Shown in pieces: positions 1 through 8,496 of a stretch of DNA of 64,000 bases. Location: assembly GCF_021533835.1 (NCBI RefSeq), contig NZ_JAKFYQ010000002.1, positions 496,001-560,000 on the forward strand, written 5' to 3'. Under the pieces are notes generated by a model. The model saw only the letters and a list, made by a program, of their open reading frames with translations, did no database searches and was not told the DNA's origin. Both the position numbers and the translations under genes were made by a program. Each line of letters begins with the position of its first letter. The stretch's first letter is position 1. The stretch is from Synechococcus sp. Nb3U1 (GTDB taxonomy: Bacteria; Cyanobacteriota; Cyanobacteriia; Thermostichales; Thermostichaceae).

Positions 1-2
1 CG

Positions 3-830
3 GTTGGTGAGTTTCAAGCTCTGCTAAATCAAGCTCCCCTTTGGCTGGATTGGCAAATTGAACAGGTGCTATCGGGTCGAGATCTGAGCCGAGCCAGCGA
101 CTTTCAGCAGGCCCATCAAGCCTTTGTCCAATTGCTCGCTGGGTTGGGGGGGCAGTGGCGCTCCTTGTATTTGCATAAAGTGGCGGAATTGCTCAGCCGG
201 GGCAATGGTCGCCTCAGTCGAGATTTGGAAGAAGAACTGCGCCGGGGGGTACGGCAATATCGTTGGGCCAAACCGGAGCAACTTTCTCCGGCTAAAGGAT
301 CCAAGTTATTGCAATCGGAATCCCACTTACTCCAAATTTTTCTCCATTTTTGCGAGTACCGCTGCGAAATTCGTGAGGCTTTGTTGGAGCGGGAATTGCA
401 GTTTAGCTTTCGTCCCCATCGGGATCTGTGGCAGCGGATTTTGGAGCTGGTGTATGGTCAGCCGCAGCTAGAAACCCAGGAAGAACCTTTGCTCACGGCC
501 CTGCGCACCATCTGTGCCCATGATGAACAGCTCAACGAGCGCCTCAGCCACCTGCTCTGGTTGGATGAGAATACCCGCGTGGCTCTGATGCGTCCCCGGA
601 TCGTGGTGCGGGCGGCCATCGCCAATATGGAGCTGGAAATTCGCCAGAAACGCTACCGCTACTGGACACAACTGTGGGATCAGGCCTTTTCCGAAGGCAA
701 CACGGCTCTAGCCGCCCAGTATCAAGCTAGCATTCAGCAGGAATACCAGGCGATTCAGTCTTTGCAACGGGATGTGCAACTGAGCATGGAAGATCTGTTG
801 GAAACCCCGCTGGCTGAAGATTTGATTTGA
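3..830 (+). CDS. dnaG: DNA primase DnaG, C-terminal part (5' end outside window)
   Basis: The reading frame is open from the window edge to the TGA at 828-830, so only the last 275 residues are seen; the GTG at 66 is internal. The visible part begins with a PLWLDWQIEQVL stretch typical of the region after the TOPRIM core in cyanobacterial primases, then a helical, Gln/Leu-rich C-terminal domain that in this family contacts the replicative helicase DnaB. The zinc-binding and catalytic TOPRIM domains lie upstream, outside the window. DnaG makes RNA primers for lagging-strand DNA synthesis. No clear terminator follows. The assignment rests on similarity recalled from cyanobacterial DnaG C-termini. 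Confidence 0.85.
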   Translation, partial: VGEFQALLNQAPLWLDWQIEQVLSGRDLSRASDFQQAHQAFVQLLAGLGGQWRSLYLHKVAELLSRGNGRLSRDLEEELRRGVRQYRWAKPEQLSPAKGSKLLQSESHLLQIFLHFCEYRCEIREALLERELQFSFRPHRDLWQRILELVYGQPQLETQEEPLLTALRTICAHDEQLNERLSHLLWLDENTRVALMRPRIVVRAAIANMELEIRQKRYRYWTQLWDQAFSEGNTALAAQYQASIQQEYQAIQSLQRDVQLSMEDLLETPLAEDLI

Positions 831-1088
831 ACACTACCGCGTCAGTCCACCACCTCTAGCAGGTGTGGGAAGTAGATCGAGTGGTGTTTGAGCTTCACCT
901 TTTGCGGGTGAGCGATAACACTACTCATCAGCTTGACTGCGAAAATTGAGCTATACCGCAAAGCAGACACGGTGATCCTGAAATGATGAGCTGACGATGG
1001 GCTGGTACAGGGGATCCCTCCTGTGTGATGCTACAGACAGAGCTCCACAGACTGACTCGTTCTAGCCACTCATGGGAGGAAACAGACA

Positions 1089-2057
1089 TTGCGGGTGGGG
1101 ATCATAGGCACGGGCTACGCGGCTCGCTCACGAGCTGAAGCGGTGCGAAAAGATGGGCAAGCGCAAATTGTGGCCATCGTCGGTCGCAATCCCGATCGAA
1201 CAAGCCCCTTTGCCACAGAATTTGGGGCAACTGCCTGTCCAGATTGGTCAACCCTGCTGCACGATCATCAGCCAGACTTGGTGTTTGTCAGCACTGTCAA
1301 CCGGGATCATGCTGCCATTGCCCGCGCTGCCCTGGGGTTAGGGATCCACACCGTTGTGGAGTATCCCCTTGCTCTTAATGTTGCCGAAGCCCGTTCCCTG
1401 GTGAAATTGGCAGCGGAGCGAAAGTTACTGTTGCACGTCGAGCATATCGAGCTGATCAGCGGCGTGCACCTGTTGCTGAAACGGGAACTGGAAGGATTGG
1501 GCAAGCTATTTGCTGTCCGCTACATTACCCTCACCGCCACCCACCCCGCCCCCGATCGCTGGACCTACCGGCCCGAGTTGTTTGGCTTTCCCCTCATGGG
1601 GGCTGTTTCCCGCATTCACCGCCTGGTGGATTTGCTGGGCAATGTAGAACAGGTGAGCTGTCAATTGCGCTACGATGGCCCGGATTTGCCCCACCGCTAC
1701 AACAGTTGCTACTGCACCGCTCAACTCAGTTTTGCCGATGGCTTGGTGGCGGTGCTGGCCTATGGCAAAGGGGACTCTCTGTGGTGTTCGCAGCGGCTGC
1801 TGGAACTGCACGGCCAACGAGGGGGCTTACTGATCAATGGGGAAGAGGCGATGTTGTTACGCCCCGGCAGTGCCCATCCGCTAGAGACGGGATCCCGGCA
1901 TGGGCTGTTTGAGCAGGATACCCATATGGTGCTCGAACATCTGCGCTACGGTAGCCCCCTCTATGTGAATACTGAGAAGATGCTGCACGCTCTGGCGGTT
2001 GCCGAGGCCGCTGAGCGGTCTGCCCAAACCCAACAGGTGATTCGTATCCACGAGTGA
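1089..2057 (+). CDS. bvdR: Biliverdin reductase, Gfo/Idh/MocA fold
   Basis: A 322-residue NAD(P)H oxidoreductase. The N-terminal Rossmann motif VGIIGTGYAARSRAE (residues 3-17) and the central HVEHIEL segment near residue 115 match cyanobacterial BvdR (Synechocystis Slr1784) better than other Gfo/Idh/MocA enzymes, as does the C-terminal GLFEQDT...YV block. BvdR reduces biliverdin IXalpha to bilirubin in the cytosol and in cyanobacteria influences phycobiliprotein levels. I chose the TTG at 1089 because GGGAGGA (1075-1081) lies 7 bases upstream and the Rossmann motif begins directly after it. It is a single gene, 258 bp after dnaG. Plain Gfo/Idh sugar dehydrogenase is the alternative. Confidence 0.85.
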   Translation: MRVGIIGTGYAARSRAEAVRKDGQAQIVAIVGRNPDRTSPFATEFGATACPDWSTLLHDHQPDLVFVSTVNRDHAAIARAALGLGIHTVVEYPLALNVAEARSLVKLAAERKLLLHVEHIELISGVHLLLKRELEGLGKLFAVRYITLTATHPAPDRWTYRPELFGFPLMGAVSRIHRLVDLLGNVEQVSCQLRYDGPDLPHRYNSCYCTAQLSFADGLVAVLAYGKGDSLWCSQRLLELHGQRGGLLINGEEAMLLRPGSAHPLETGSRHGLFEQDTHMVLEHLRYGSPLYVNTEKMLHALAVAEAAERSAQTQQVIRIHE

Positions 2058-2092
2058 TATGCCCGGACGAAGAACGACCTCCGCTCTAGGAG

Positions 2093-2326
2093 CTAACGAA
2101 GTCTGCTCACAGGTTTGGCCTTGAGGTTGTAAATAAAGCTGGTGCGGTATTGCGAAAGCAGATTGCGCAGGTAAAGGGGCAAATTGCGCCGGTAGAGCAA
2201 GTGAGTTTTGTGGTGGATAGGCTTGCTGCGTCGGTTAATCGCTTGGCTGCGCTGCTGCAACGAGGTTTGGAGTGCGCGTTGGGGTGCCAGGGATCCCAGC
2301 ATATGAACAGGTTTTGGCTGTGGCAT
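2093..2326 (-). CDS. Small basic hypothetical protein
   Basis: A 77-residue, strongly basic frame, rich in Arg/Gln/Leu, with YRRNLPLYLRNLLSQYRTSF near the C-terminus. I do not recognise the family. The ATG at 2324-2326 is preceded by AGAGGTG five bases upstream, which favours translation. It lies 62 bp after the Npun_F0494-type gene in the same direction and may share its transcript. A frame on the opposite strand (2150-2344) is an alternative reading, so this call is tentative. Confidence 0.4.
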   Translation of the reverse strand: MPQPKPVHMLGSLAPQRALQTSLQQRSQAINRRSKPIHHKTHLLYRRNLPLYLRNLLSQYRTSFIYNLKAKPVSRLR

Positions 2327-2388
2327 ACTACACCTCTAGAGTAATATCGAAAATTATTAGAAATTATTGGATCTACTCTAGGGGATCT

Positions 2389-2763
2389 TTAGAGAAACAA
2401 CTGCCAACGGGTCAAAAGGTTTTGCAAGTGATCTGCCCAGCTTGCCGGGATCCCGCCATGCGTTTCCCCCTTTTCTAAATCTTGCAACAATTGCCGACCC
2501 AGGGGTGCCAGACGATAGCTATCGGTAATACCCTGCCCATCTACTTCTCGGCGCAACAGCCCCACCTGAATCAACCACATCAGCTCTTGATCCGCCCGCA
2601 TCTCCGGCAGAGGACGCTGCGTATACCCCACCTGCACACCCGACAGCCCCGAGATTTTTCCCAGAGGGATCCCTTGTGCGCTCATCGCCCGTAACAGAGG
2701 CAGCCGAAAAGGACTGCAAGCCCAAGCGCGCCGCGCCCGTCGATACACCGAGTCGTTGAGCAT
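2389..2763 (-). CDS. Npun_F0494-family protein
   Basis: A 124-residue soluble protein with a conserved core: ACSPFRLPLL near residue 15, GVQVGYTQRPLPE near 42-54, then LMWLIQVGLLRREVDGQGITDSYRLAPLGRQL at about 61-92. This matches the cyanobacteria-only Npun_F0494 family as I recall it. The second half looks like a winged-helix fold (a helix, a two-strand wing around GQGITDSYRL, then LGRQLL), which suggests nucleic-acid binding, but no function is established. Its promoter would lie in the 140-bp gap shared with the divergent small membrane protein at 2905. Confidence 0.65.
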   Translation of the reverse strand: MLNDSVYRRARRAWACSPFRLPLLRAMSAQGIPLGKISGLSGVQVGYTQRPLPEMRADQELMWLIQVGLLRREVDGQGITDSYRLAPLGRQLLQDLEKGETHGGIPASWADHLQNLLTRWQLFL

Positions 2764-2904
2764 AAGCCATTAAGCGTAAGCAACAAGAAGATTCCGGTAA
2801 TTCTTTGGATAGATGATCCTGATGATTCTTTAGATTCAGATCCGCCTCTGGCCGTGGCAGTTGGACAATAGGCTTGTTACAATAATTTAAGATATGTTGA
2901 TGAC

Positions 2905-3159
2905 ATGTTATTTATCCTTACCATTGTCATTCTACTGGGTTTCTGGGCTCTGCGTCTGATGGAGCAGGCTTTCCAGAGTCAGGAGTTCTCGCGCATGTTG
3001 GCGGGAACGCTGGTGGCCGTGGCTGCGGGTGGCGTTTTAACCTGCTACTTTCTCATGAGCGACACCCTACAGATGTTGTTTCATCTGCAAGCCCAGGCAC
3101 CTCCTCCCGATGCGTACCATGTTCGGGATTTAATTTCTGACCTCAGTTGGATCGATTAG
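2905..3159 (+). CDS. Small two-span membrane protein, unknown
   Basis: 84 residues with two hydrophobic segments, residues 1-17 and about 32-52, followed by a short soluble tail. The family is not recognised. The stop codon lies inside the end of the convergent DUF1350 gene, giving a 30-bp tail-to-tail overlap. The gap upstream is AT-rich (about 2860-2900) and could hold the promoter. It is supported by an ATG start and clean membrane-protein composition, but nothing more. Confidence 0.5.
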   Translation: MLFILTIVILLGFWALRLMEQAFQSQEFSRMLAGTLVAVAAGGVLTCYFLMSDTLQMLFHLQAQAPPPDAYHVRDLISDLSWID

Positions 3160-4002
3160 GCTGGGCTTTTTGAGCTTGGCTAGCTCTGCCATAAGCCAAG
3201 CCTGAATATGGCGGATCATCCTCTGGTTAGGTGTCAGTAGGGTTTGATAAACTAACTGTCCCAAAGCATCGATAGGGCTAAACTCAGCTCCGGGTCGGAA
3301 GGGATAGCTGAAGCCCAGTGGGGTGAGATGATCCCCCTCTAGATGTTGCCATTCCGTATGACCAGGAAACCTGCGGCATAACTGTTGATAGAGCAGCGGA
3401 ATATCGTCAATATCATCCTGCCGGAACTCCAGCAGCAGGTTGTTTCTGACAGGATACTGCTCCTCAATCAGACGGTTGGTTTCCGTCGGGGAAGGCTCAA
3501 ACTCCACCCACAAATTCATCGGCGGCGAGGAGGATCCCATCCACATCCGCCACAAGTCCGTCATCTGTTGTTGGGGCCAGGTTTGAAACAGTAGCCGCAG
3601 TAAGGGTAGGGCTTGATCGAGTCCGGCATTGCTGTAGGCCAGAAGGATATTGCCCTGCCGCTGTGCTCCCACAGAGGGATCCGTCAAGCAAGAAAGAATT
3701 TGCAACTTACATCCTAGGCTATGGCTCAGGCCAAACACGGGCAGATGCTCGAGTGCCTTACGGTGGAGGCTGCTTCGCAACGATTGAACAGCCGTGAGGG
3801 CCAGTTGGGCATGGTCAATATCCGTACTGTAGGGAGTGGCAATGATCGCCATACCCATGCGGGCCAGTTCCTCCAAAAGGCGGTTGTAAAACAGCTGTGG
3901 TGCCACCCCCACAAAGGCTCCACCTAAAAAATGAACGACAGCACGAGGTTGAGAAGGCAGGAGAAACCAGGTTTGTCCGTCGGTTTGCCAAGTGGGTGAC
4001 AT
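3130..4002 (-). CDS. DUF1350 alpha/beta-hydrolase-like protein
   Basis: A 290-residue cytosolic protein of the DUF1350 family, shared by cyanobacteria and chloroplasts. RAVVHFLGGAFVGVAPQLFY near residues 20-39 corresponds to the oxyanion region of alpha/beta hydrolases, and GLSHSLGCK (about 94-102) is a nucleophile-elbow-like GxSxSxG motif. Substrate and role are unknown. The start at 4000-4002 (ATG) gives the usual family length. The gene is convergent with the small membrane protein at 2905-3159 and overlaps its 3' end. Confidence 0.8.
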   Translation of the reverse strand: MSPTWQTDGQTWFLLPSQPRAVVHFLGGAFVGVAPQLFYNRLLEELARMGMAIIATPYSTDIDHAQLALTAVQSLRSSLHRKALEHLPVFGLSHSLGCKLQILSCLTDPSVGAQRQGNILLAYSNAGLDQALPLLRLLFQTWPQQQMTDLWRMWMGSSSPPMNLWVEFEPSPTETNRLIEEQYPVRNNLLLEFRQDDIDDIPLLYQQLCRRFPGHTEWQHLEGDHLTPLGFSYPFRPGAEFSPIDALGQLVYQTLLTPNQRMIRHIQAWLMAELAKLKKPSLIDPTEVRN

Positions 4003-4283
4003 AGCCTTGCAACCTCGCCTGCGATTTCATCCGGGATCCACATACAACTTGTTACCCAGCAGATCCCACCCCATCCTAAGTCAGAGACAAACTGGGGATC
4101 CCTAAATCCAAGAGCTCAGGAGGTACAGTTTTTCCCGAATTTAGGAAATAGAGGATCTGAGGCAGCCTGGAATCTTGCCTAGATAAGGAACTAGCCCATA
4201 TGGACTGGAGAGGATAAAGGATCTAGAGAGGATCTAGAGCCCTTGCCCTGACCGGGTTTCCCTCATTTTATAGTTTCCCTAAG

Positions 4284-4357
4284 GGCGGACGATGGGAATC
4301 GAACCCACGAATGGAGGAACCACAATCCTCTGCCTTAACCGCTTGGCTACGCCCGCC
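4284..4357 (-). tRNA. trnH: tRNA-His (anticodon GTG)
   Basis: Read on the minus strand, the sequence folds as a tRNA with D stem GCC/GGC, anticodon loop ATTGTGGTT (anticodon GTG) and a T arm with GTTCGATTCC. An extra G at -1 (position 4357) faces C73 (4284), giving the eight-pair acceptor stem that marks tRNA-His. CCA is not encoded. The divergent PSII S4 gene must start after the tRNA; a longer frame from 4311 that would run through the tRNA is not used. Confidence 0.95.
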
Positions 4358-4406
4358 ATTATTTCGGTTATCTAGCTTAGCATGGGATAAACAGTACAGA
4401 CTCAAA

Positions 4407-5186
4407 ATGCTACCCAGAGCTGATTTATTGCAAGGTGCAGAGTACCGAGAAACCCTGGCGCGAATCTTGGATTTGGGAGAACAAGCCCTCAAAACCTGGC
4501 AAGTGGTCTGTAGCGATTTTCTCTCCCCACCGGAAATGGCTGAAGTGCAGGCCCGCCTGCAAAAGTTGACCGAGCTACAGATAGCAGCATCAGGAGGCTA
4601 TCCACAAGCAGAACGGCAACGCCTAGCCCTATCCCGCTCGGAAGTCAGTATTGAGCCAGCAGGGATCCCGCTGGCCGCCATTCAGATTCAAGGGAACTTT
4701 CTGTTCGACCCAGCCACCCACCGTGATTTTTTGGGGGCACTATTGGGATCCGGCATTACCCGCGATAAAGTGGGCGATGTCATTGTGTTGGAAGACTCAG
4801 GTGCTCAGGCGATCGTTGTGCCAGAAATGGAGGAGTACCTCAAGGCAAACCTCACTCAAGTCCGTACAGTGCCTGTTAAGGTGAGCGGAATCCCTTTTGA
4901 ACAGCTCAAAATTCAACCTCCCCGCACCAAATCCATCACCAGTGTGGAAGCTTCCCTACGGTTGGATGCTGTGGCATCAGCAGGATTTAGCATGTCCCGC
5001 AGCAAGATGGTAGAGGAAATTCAACGGGGGGAAGTGCGTGTGAATTGGAAGCCGATCACCCAAGCTAGCTATACTGTTGGCCCTCAAGATCTAATTGCCA
5101 TTCGCGGGCGTGGTCGCCTACACATTGAGGAGGTTGTCAAGACTCAAAAGGGCCGCTTCCGGGTGCAAATGACTCGCTATCTCTAG
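4407..5186 (+). CDS. Photosystem II S4 domain protein
   Basis: 259 residues from the ATG at 4407. The frame is open further upstream but would run through tRNA-His, so this start is preferred. The C-terminal third is an S4 RNA-binding domain: LRLDAVASAGFSMSRSKM, then a VRVNWKPI strand and an IRGRGRL motif. The N-terminal two thirds match the YlmH-like fold of the cyanobacterial/plastid PS_II_S4 family, including a GNFLFDPATHRDFLGALLG segment. Family members are linked to photosystem II by phylogenetic pattern; the RNA target is unknown. Confidence 0.85.
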   Translation: MLPRADLLQGAEYRETLARILDLGEQALKTWQVVCSDFLSPPEMAEVQARLQKLTELQIAASGGYPQAERQRLALSRSEVSIEPAGIPLAAIQIQGNFLFDPATHRDFLGALLGSGITRDKVGDVIVLEDSGAQAIVVPEMEEYLKANLTQVRTVPVKVSGIPFEQLKIQPPRTKSITSVEASLRLDAVASAGFSMSRSKMVEEIQRGEVRVNWKPITQASYTVGPQDLIAIRGRGRLHIEEVVKTQKGRFRVQMTRYL

Positions 5187-5235
5187 AGCCTGAAATACGC
5201 TCCCGATGGCCGATTAGAGGCGGGTTGAGCGTTAT

Positions 5236-6039
5236 TCACCGCAAGGGATCCCCAGGCTCATCTTGATCTCGGAGAGTACGCACAAAGTGATAGGGGGGTA
5301 AAGGGGTGCTCCAGTCTAGTTGCCAATTGGGGTGCTGGGCTAGCCAAGTTTGACTAATGGAGTCGGCCTGCTGCTTTTCGGCGGGTGTGAGTAAAAAATA
5401 AAGCCGTAGGGCTTCTTCAGACTGGGGATCCACCGCTTGGATCGGCCAAGTGGGGGGCCAAAGCTGTTGCAATTCTGCCAACTCTTGTTCTTGGCGTACT
5501 TGTACCTGTTGTTGCTGAAGGTAGGCTTGTTTGCGGGCCAAAAGATAGGCCGTTCCGCTCAGGGAAGACTGTGGATCGGGTTGCGGCTGAGGTTGAACCA
5601 TGCCCTTGAGGCAATACTCAGCGCGTCCCCCAATGGCAGTGAGGGTTTGTTCATACTCCACTTGCCGGGCCAACAGATGGGATCCGAGTTTTTCGGCCGA
5701 GAGGAAACAGGTGCCGAAACGCAGCGGCAGCACCGGGATCTGGGCAAAGAGCCGACAGATCACCTGATCATGGCGCAGGGCGGATCGCACCAATACTTCA
5801 TCGGAGGCTTGCAGGGACTCGGGATTCTGCATCGGCTCCACAGCCGCGGCAATGCGACTGCCCACAGGAGAAACCACCTGTATAGACTGCTGGATTCCTT
5901 CTGTTTGCTGAATGAACTGCAATAGCTTGGGATCCGGCTGCGGCAGAAAAGCATAGGTGTAGAGGGGGCTAGCTTCCTTTTGAGGGATCCGATCCGGCTG
6001 AGTGGGAACTGTCATTGCGGCAGATTCAAGGGGTTGCAT
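5236..6039 (-). CDS. GvpL/GvpF gas-vesicle family protein
   Basis: 267 residues from the ATG at 6037-6039, preceded by GGAGGGAGAG, so the longer frame to 6141 is not used. LYTYAFLP at the start, PLRFGTCF in the middle (the family's conserved PvRFGt motif), a Gln-rich helical insert and the closing WSTPLPPYHFV (GP/PPY-like) identify the GvpF/GvpL family. These proteins normally help assemble gas vesicles together with the shell protein GvpA. No gvpA or other clear assembly gene lies nearby. The only other gvp-like gene is the GvpV-type frame at 42807-43115. Its role here is therefore open. Confidence 0.8.
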   Translation of the reverse strand: MQPLESAAMTVPTQPDRIPQKEASPLYTYAFLPQPDPKLLQFIQQTEGIQQSIQVVSPVGSRIAAAVEPMQNPESLQASDEVLVRSALRHDQVICRLFAQIPVLPLRFGTCFLSAEKLGSHLLARQVEYEQTLTAIGGRAEYCLKGMVQPQPQPDPQSSLSGTAYLLARKQAYLQQQQVQVRQEQELAELQQLWPPTWPIQAVDPQSEEALRLYFLLTPAEKQQADSISQTWLAQHPNWQLDWSTPLPPYHFVRTLRDQDEPGDPLR

Positions 6040-6221
6040 ACTCTCCCTCCTCAGTCTACGAAACCTGGCTCGGCCCTTTCGAGGAGTTCCACAGGCAGCT
6101 TGGGGATAAGGTAAACTAACTTCGCACAGGTTTGGCCCCAAAATAACTAAAGGCTGGAAATCCTGTTTTCTGAGATCCCCCTCTGAATCTTCTATTCTGA
6201 ATCTCCCCAGCAGGTGAGGCT

Positions 6222-6821
6222 ATGACCAGCCGCTCAGACTTCAAGCCCTTTGAACAAGCAGAAACCGAACGGTTACGGGATCTACTGCCGGCTTCTCTCC
6301 GACCGCTGATTAGCATTGTTCCCAACTTTGCTGGGGATGCATTGCTACTCTCCCGCCGCAAAGCCCCTTGGCAGCCTCAGGGCACGATTGCTATTGATTT
6401 TCGCCGCTGGCAAGGGATCCCTCAACCACAACGAGATCTGCTGTTTTTGCGGGAGGTGGGCTGGTTTGACAATCGCAACTGGTTACAGCCAGGGTTTTAC
6501 CAATCTCTGGCTCTGATTGGCGGCATCACCACCTTGGCGGAACTCTCGTTGCAGCATCCCTTTTCTGCTCTTTTGGCAGGGGGGATTACCGCGCTTTCCG
6601 CTCGCCAGATTTGGCAGAATCTGAACCGCGAAAGTGCTCATTTTGATGCGGATGAATTTGCTTTGCGTCGTGCCCAATACCGTGGATACTCCCGCCAAGA
6701 GGCTGCTCAACATCTAGTGGATGGTCTAGAACACACCCTCAAGCTGGATCCCACTGATATCCTCACGGCACTGCGTTTGCAGCGACTGAAAGCAATTGCT
6801 CTGAATCTTCATCAATCCTGA
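6222..6821 (+). CDS. DUF3318 membrane protein
   Basis: A 199-residue cyanobacterial DUF3318 protein. LLPASLRPLISIVP opens it, RDLLFLREVGWF sits near residue 73, then two hydrophobic segments (about 95-108 and 114-126) and a soluble, helical tail. No function is established for the family. The ATG at 6222 follows CAGGTGAGG. The gene is divergent from the GvpL/F gene and its 3' end faces the accessory patch with the 109-bp repeat. Confidence 0.75.
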   Translation: MTSRSDFKPFEQAETERLRDLLPASLRPLISIVPNFAGDALLLSRRKAPWQPQGTIAIDFRRWQGIPQPQRDLLFLREVGWFDNRNWLQPGFYQSLALIGGITTLAELSLQHPFSALLAGGITALSARQIWQNLNRESAHFDADEFALRRAQYRGYSRQEAAQHLVDGLEHTLKLDPTDILTALRLQRLKAIALNLHQS

Positions 6822-6890
6822 GAAATTCCAGGCAGGGACTTTATCCTCATAACCCCACTTGATCTGAAACTATCTGGCAGGAGTTTTCCG

Positions 6891-7015
6891 GGATCCGCAC
6901 CTCTACAGGGATCCCGTCAGGAGAACCCAAATCATTGGGATCCAGCTTCTTACAGGGATCAGCCTGGATCCCTGGAAATTGGGAAGCTCTAGCAAAGTCG
7001 AGTCAATCAGGATCC
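6891..7015. repeat. Dense cluster of GGATCC/GGGATCCC palindromes
   Basis: Five copies of GGATCC occur at 6891, 6909, 6938, 6966 and 7010. The motif, often extended to GGGATCCC, recurs throughout the whole window in genes and gaps alike; this is simply the densest spacer cluster I saw. It behaves like a highly iterated palindrome in the sense of cyanobacterial HIP1, with a different sequence. Confidence 0.85.
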
Positions 7016-7023
7016 CTGTGAGG

Positions 7024-7132
7024 CTTCGTTCTTTTCCGACTTTGCGAAGGCCCTTGAGTTAAGCAAAAAACCTTATGAAGTAAGAGATTAACCTGAATCT
7101 ACTGTATCAGATAACGTTAGAAAAGGCTCTAC
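7024..7132 (+). mobile_element. 109-bp MITE-like repeat, copy A
   Basis: Aligns without gaps to copy C (58155-58263; 83 of 109 positions identical by hand count) and, more weakly, to the reverse complement of copy B (20078-20186). The right end AGAAAAGGCTCTAC and the interior TTCCGACTTT are recognisable; the left terminal repeat is worn (CTTCGTTCTTTTCC instead of TTACAGCCTTTTCC). It encodes nothing. It sits 9 bp beyond the stop codon of the EndoU toxin gene, between convergent genes. Confidence 0.75.
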
Positions 7133-7141
7133 TTAGATAAG

Positions 7142-8299
7142 CTATGGGTTTCGGATCACCCCAGAGCCGCTAATGGGAACTGCAGTAATAATTCCCTCAC
7201 CGTCCGACTCTATAACTACTCCAGTTGTCACTCCATCAACAACAGGTAGGGATCCGTCTGAGTTCATGACAAGATACCTTACTGGAGCTTCTGCATTAGT
7301 AAATCTTGGGCCGGAAGGTGATGTGTGAATAGTGCCTTGTCCTGGTTCATTCTGTTGTAACCAGCCTAATCCTGACCTTGTAGCAAGGTCTGCTGCTGTT
7401 TCTGGGATCTTTTGAGGTGTCCAACTGGGGGGAAACTCCGTCTTTCCAGGATTACCAACTCCAGATAGGTGTCTCCCACCACTAGCATCACTGTAGAGAA
7501 TATGTTTTTCTCTTTGGGGGCTAATAATCCCCTCGTAGAAAGGGGATCCCATGGTCACACTCAGATGAGGGTCGGACTGCCGGATTGTCCAAATCTCGGC
7601 AACCCGGGATGGCTCTGCTGGAAAGGATTCCGTTTCTGAGATGCCTACTTCCTCAGGATCAAGGATTGTCGTCTCCGGCAAGGTGGGAGGTGCTTCTGGC
7701 AGAGGGAAGCTAGGTAGAGGGAGGGCCACAGGGATCCTGTTTTGGAACGCATCGGTGAGTTCATATTCTGGTAAGGGCAAAAACAACGGCTCATCCGGCG
7801 GAACCGCCAAGCGGGTGGTGACCAGCCCAACATTCAACTCCACTCCCTGCCGAGCGGCCTGCACATTCAATTCCCGAATCGAATCCGTGTAGATGTACAC
7901 CACCGTCACCCCAGCTGTCGCCAGCGCTACCACCCCTACCCCTGGCAATAAGGACAGCAAGAGCGGCACAAACTTAGCTGAAATAGCAACAACTGCTCCA
8001 GAAGCCAGCAAAAGGTCAATTTCACTTGCCGGTAGAGCTGGAATGTCAACACCTGCAACCACCACCACAGAAGTTCGAACCTCTATAGGAGGCGGAGCCA
8101 TCTCATTCAAATTGGGCTCTGGGGGTTCTGGAACGGGAATAGAAGGGGGAGGGGTGAACCAAGCTGGGAGCCAAAGACTCAGAAGCGCTGCCACAGCTTG
8201 CCAAAACAACCCCCAAAGCGGGGACAAACAGCTTCCATTGCCGCCAGGGATGATTTTCACGTCGGCATCTTCATAGGATCTGGACAATATGAAATTCAA
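7142..8299 (-). CDS. Membrane-associated protein with C-terminal EndoU-type nuclease toxin domain
   Basis: Up to 385 residues from a TTG at 8297-8299; a GTG at codon 14 is an alternative start, and neither has a strong ribosome site. The N-terminal part has hydrophobic segments (about 28-48 and 98-137) and a long proline-rich linker. Residues 265-385 match the bacterial EndoU ribonuclease toxin domain: KHILYSDASGGRH (H266, H277), NPGKTEFPPSW (K286) and the terminal ITAVP (T372, usually TAYP). EndoU domains cleave tRNA or other RNA in contact-dependent and polymorphic toxins. The architecture of trafficking region, linker and C-terminal toxin fits such a toxin. No immunity gene is visible just downstream, where a 109-bp relic lies. 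Confidence 0.75.
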   Translation of the reverse strand: MNFILSRSYEDADVKIIPGGNGSCLSPLWGLFWQAVAALLSLWLPAWFTPPPSIPVPEPPEPNLNEMAPPPIEVRTSVVVVAGVDIPALPASEIDLLLASGAVVAISAKFVPLLLSLLPGVGVVALATAGVTVVYIYTDSIRELNVQAARQGVELNVGLVTTRLAVPPDEPLFLPLPEYELTDAFQNRIPVALPLPSFPLPEAPPTLPETTILDPEEVGISETESFPAEPSRVAEIWTIRQSDPHLSVTMGSPFYEGIISPQREKHILYSDASGGRHLSGVGNPGKTEFPPSWTPQKIPETAADLATRSGLGWLQQNEPGQGTIHTSPSGPRFTNAEAPVRYLVMNSDGSLPVVDGVTTGVVIESDGEGIITAVPISGSGVIRNP

Positions 8300-8496
8300 A
8301 TCAAGTTGGAAGAGAGCTTAATAGCTCGGGATGAAGATTGGGTTAAGGTCGACAAAATATTTCATTAAATTTTGAGAGCCTCCGTTGATATCCGGAAGCT
8401 GTCGGAAGGTGCGGAGCCAATTTTCAATGCAGGCTTTCAAAAAGGGAGGTAGGGTTATCTTGGGCGCTGTACTGGACGGGCTGCTAGGGTAGTGGG

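Larger units (their letters stand above)
6822..7141. other. Gene-free region with GGATCC cluster and 109-bp relic
   Basis: 320 bp between the convergent ends of DUF3318 and the EndoU toxin gene. I see no coding frame of useful length on either strand. The left part has five GGATCC sites within 125 bp (6891, 6909, 6938, 6966, 7010) and the right part is the 109-bp relic at 7024-7132. An immunity gene for the toxin would be expected in this position and is not visible. Confidence 0.7.

Noticed and set aside
831-1088. 258-bp gap with CACC...GGTG and TCATCAGC/GATGAGCTGA pairings, considered as an RNA gene
   Set aside because: No known RNA family pattern (not tmRNA, RNase P, SRP or 6S) and the pairings are short.
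4311-4406. N-terminal extension of the PSII S4 gene
   Set aside because: This stretch is inside tRNA-His on the opposite strand and the extension has no family similarity.
7893-8276. 127-residue plus-strand frame antisense to the EndoU toxin gene
   Set aside because: Thr/Ala/Gly-rich low-complexity translation that mirrors the proline-rich minus-strand region; no family features and no ribosome site.
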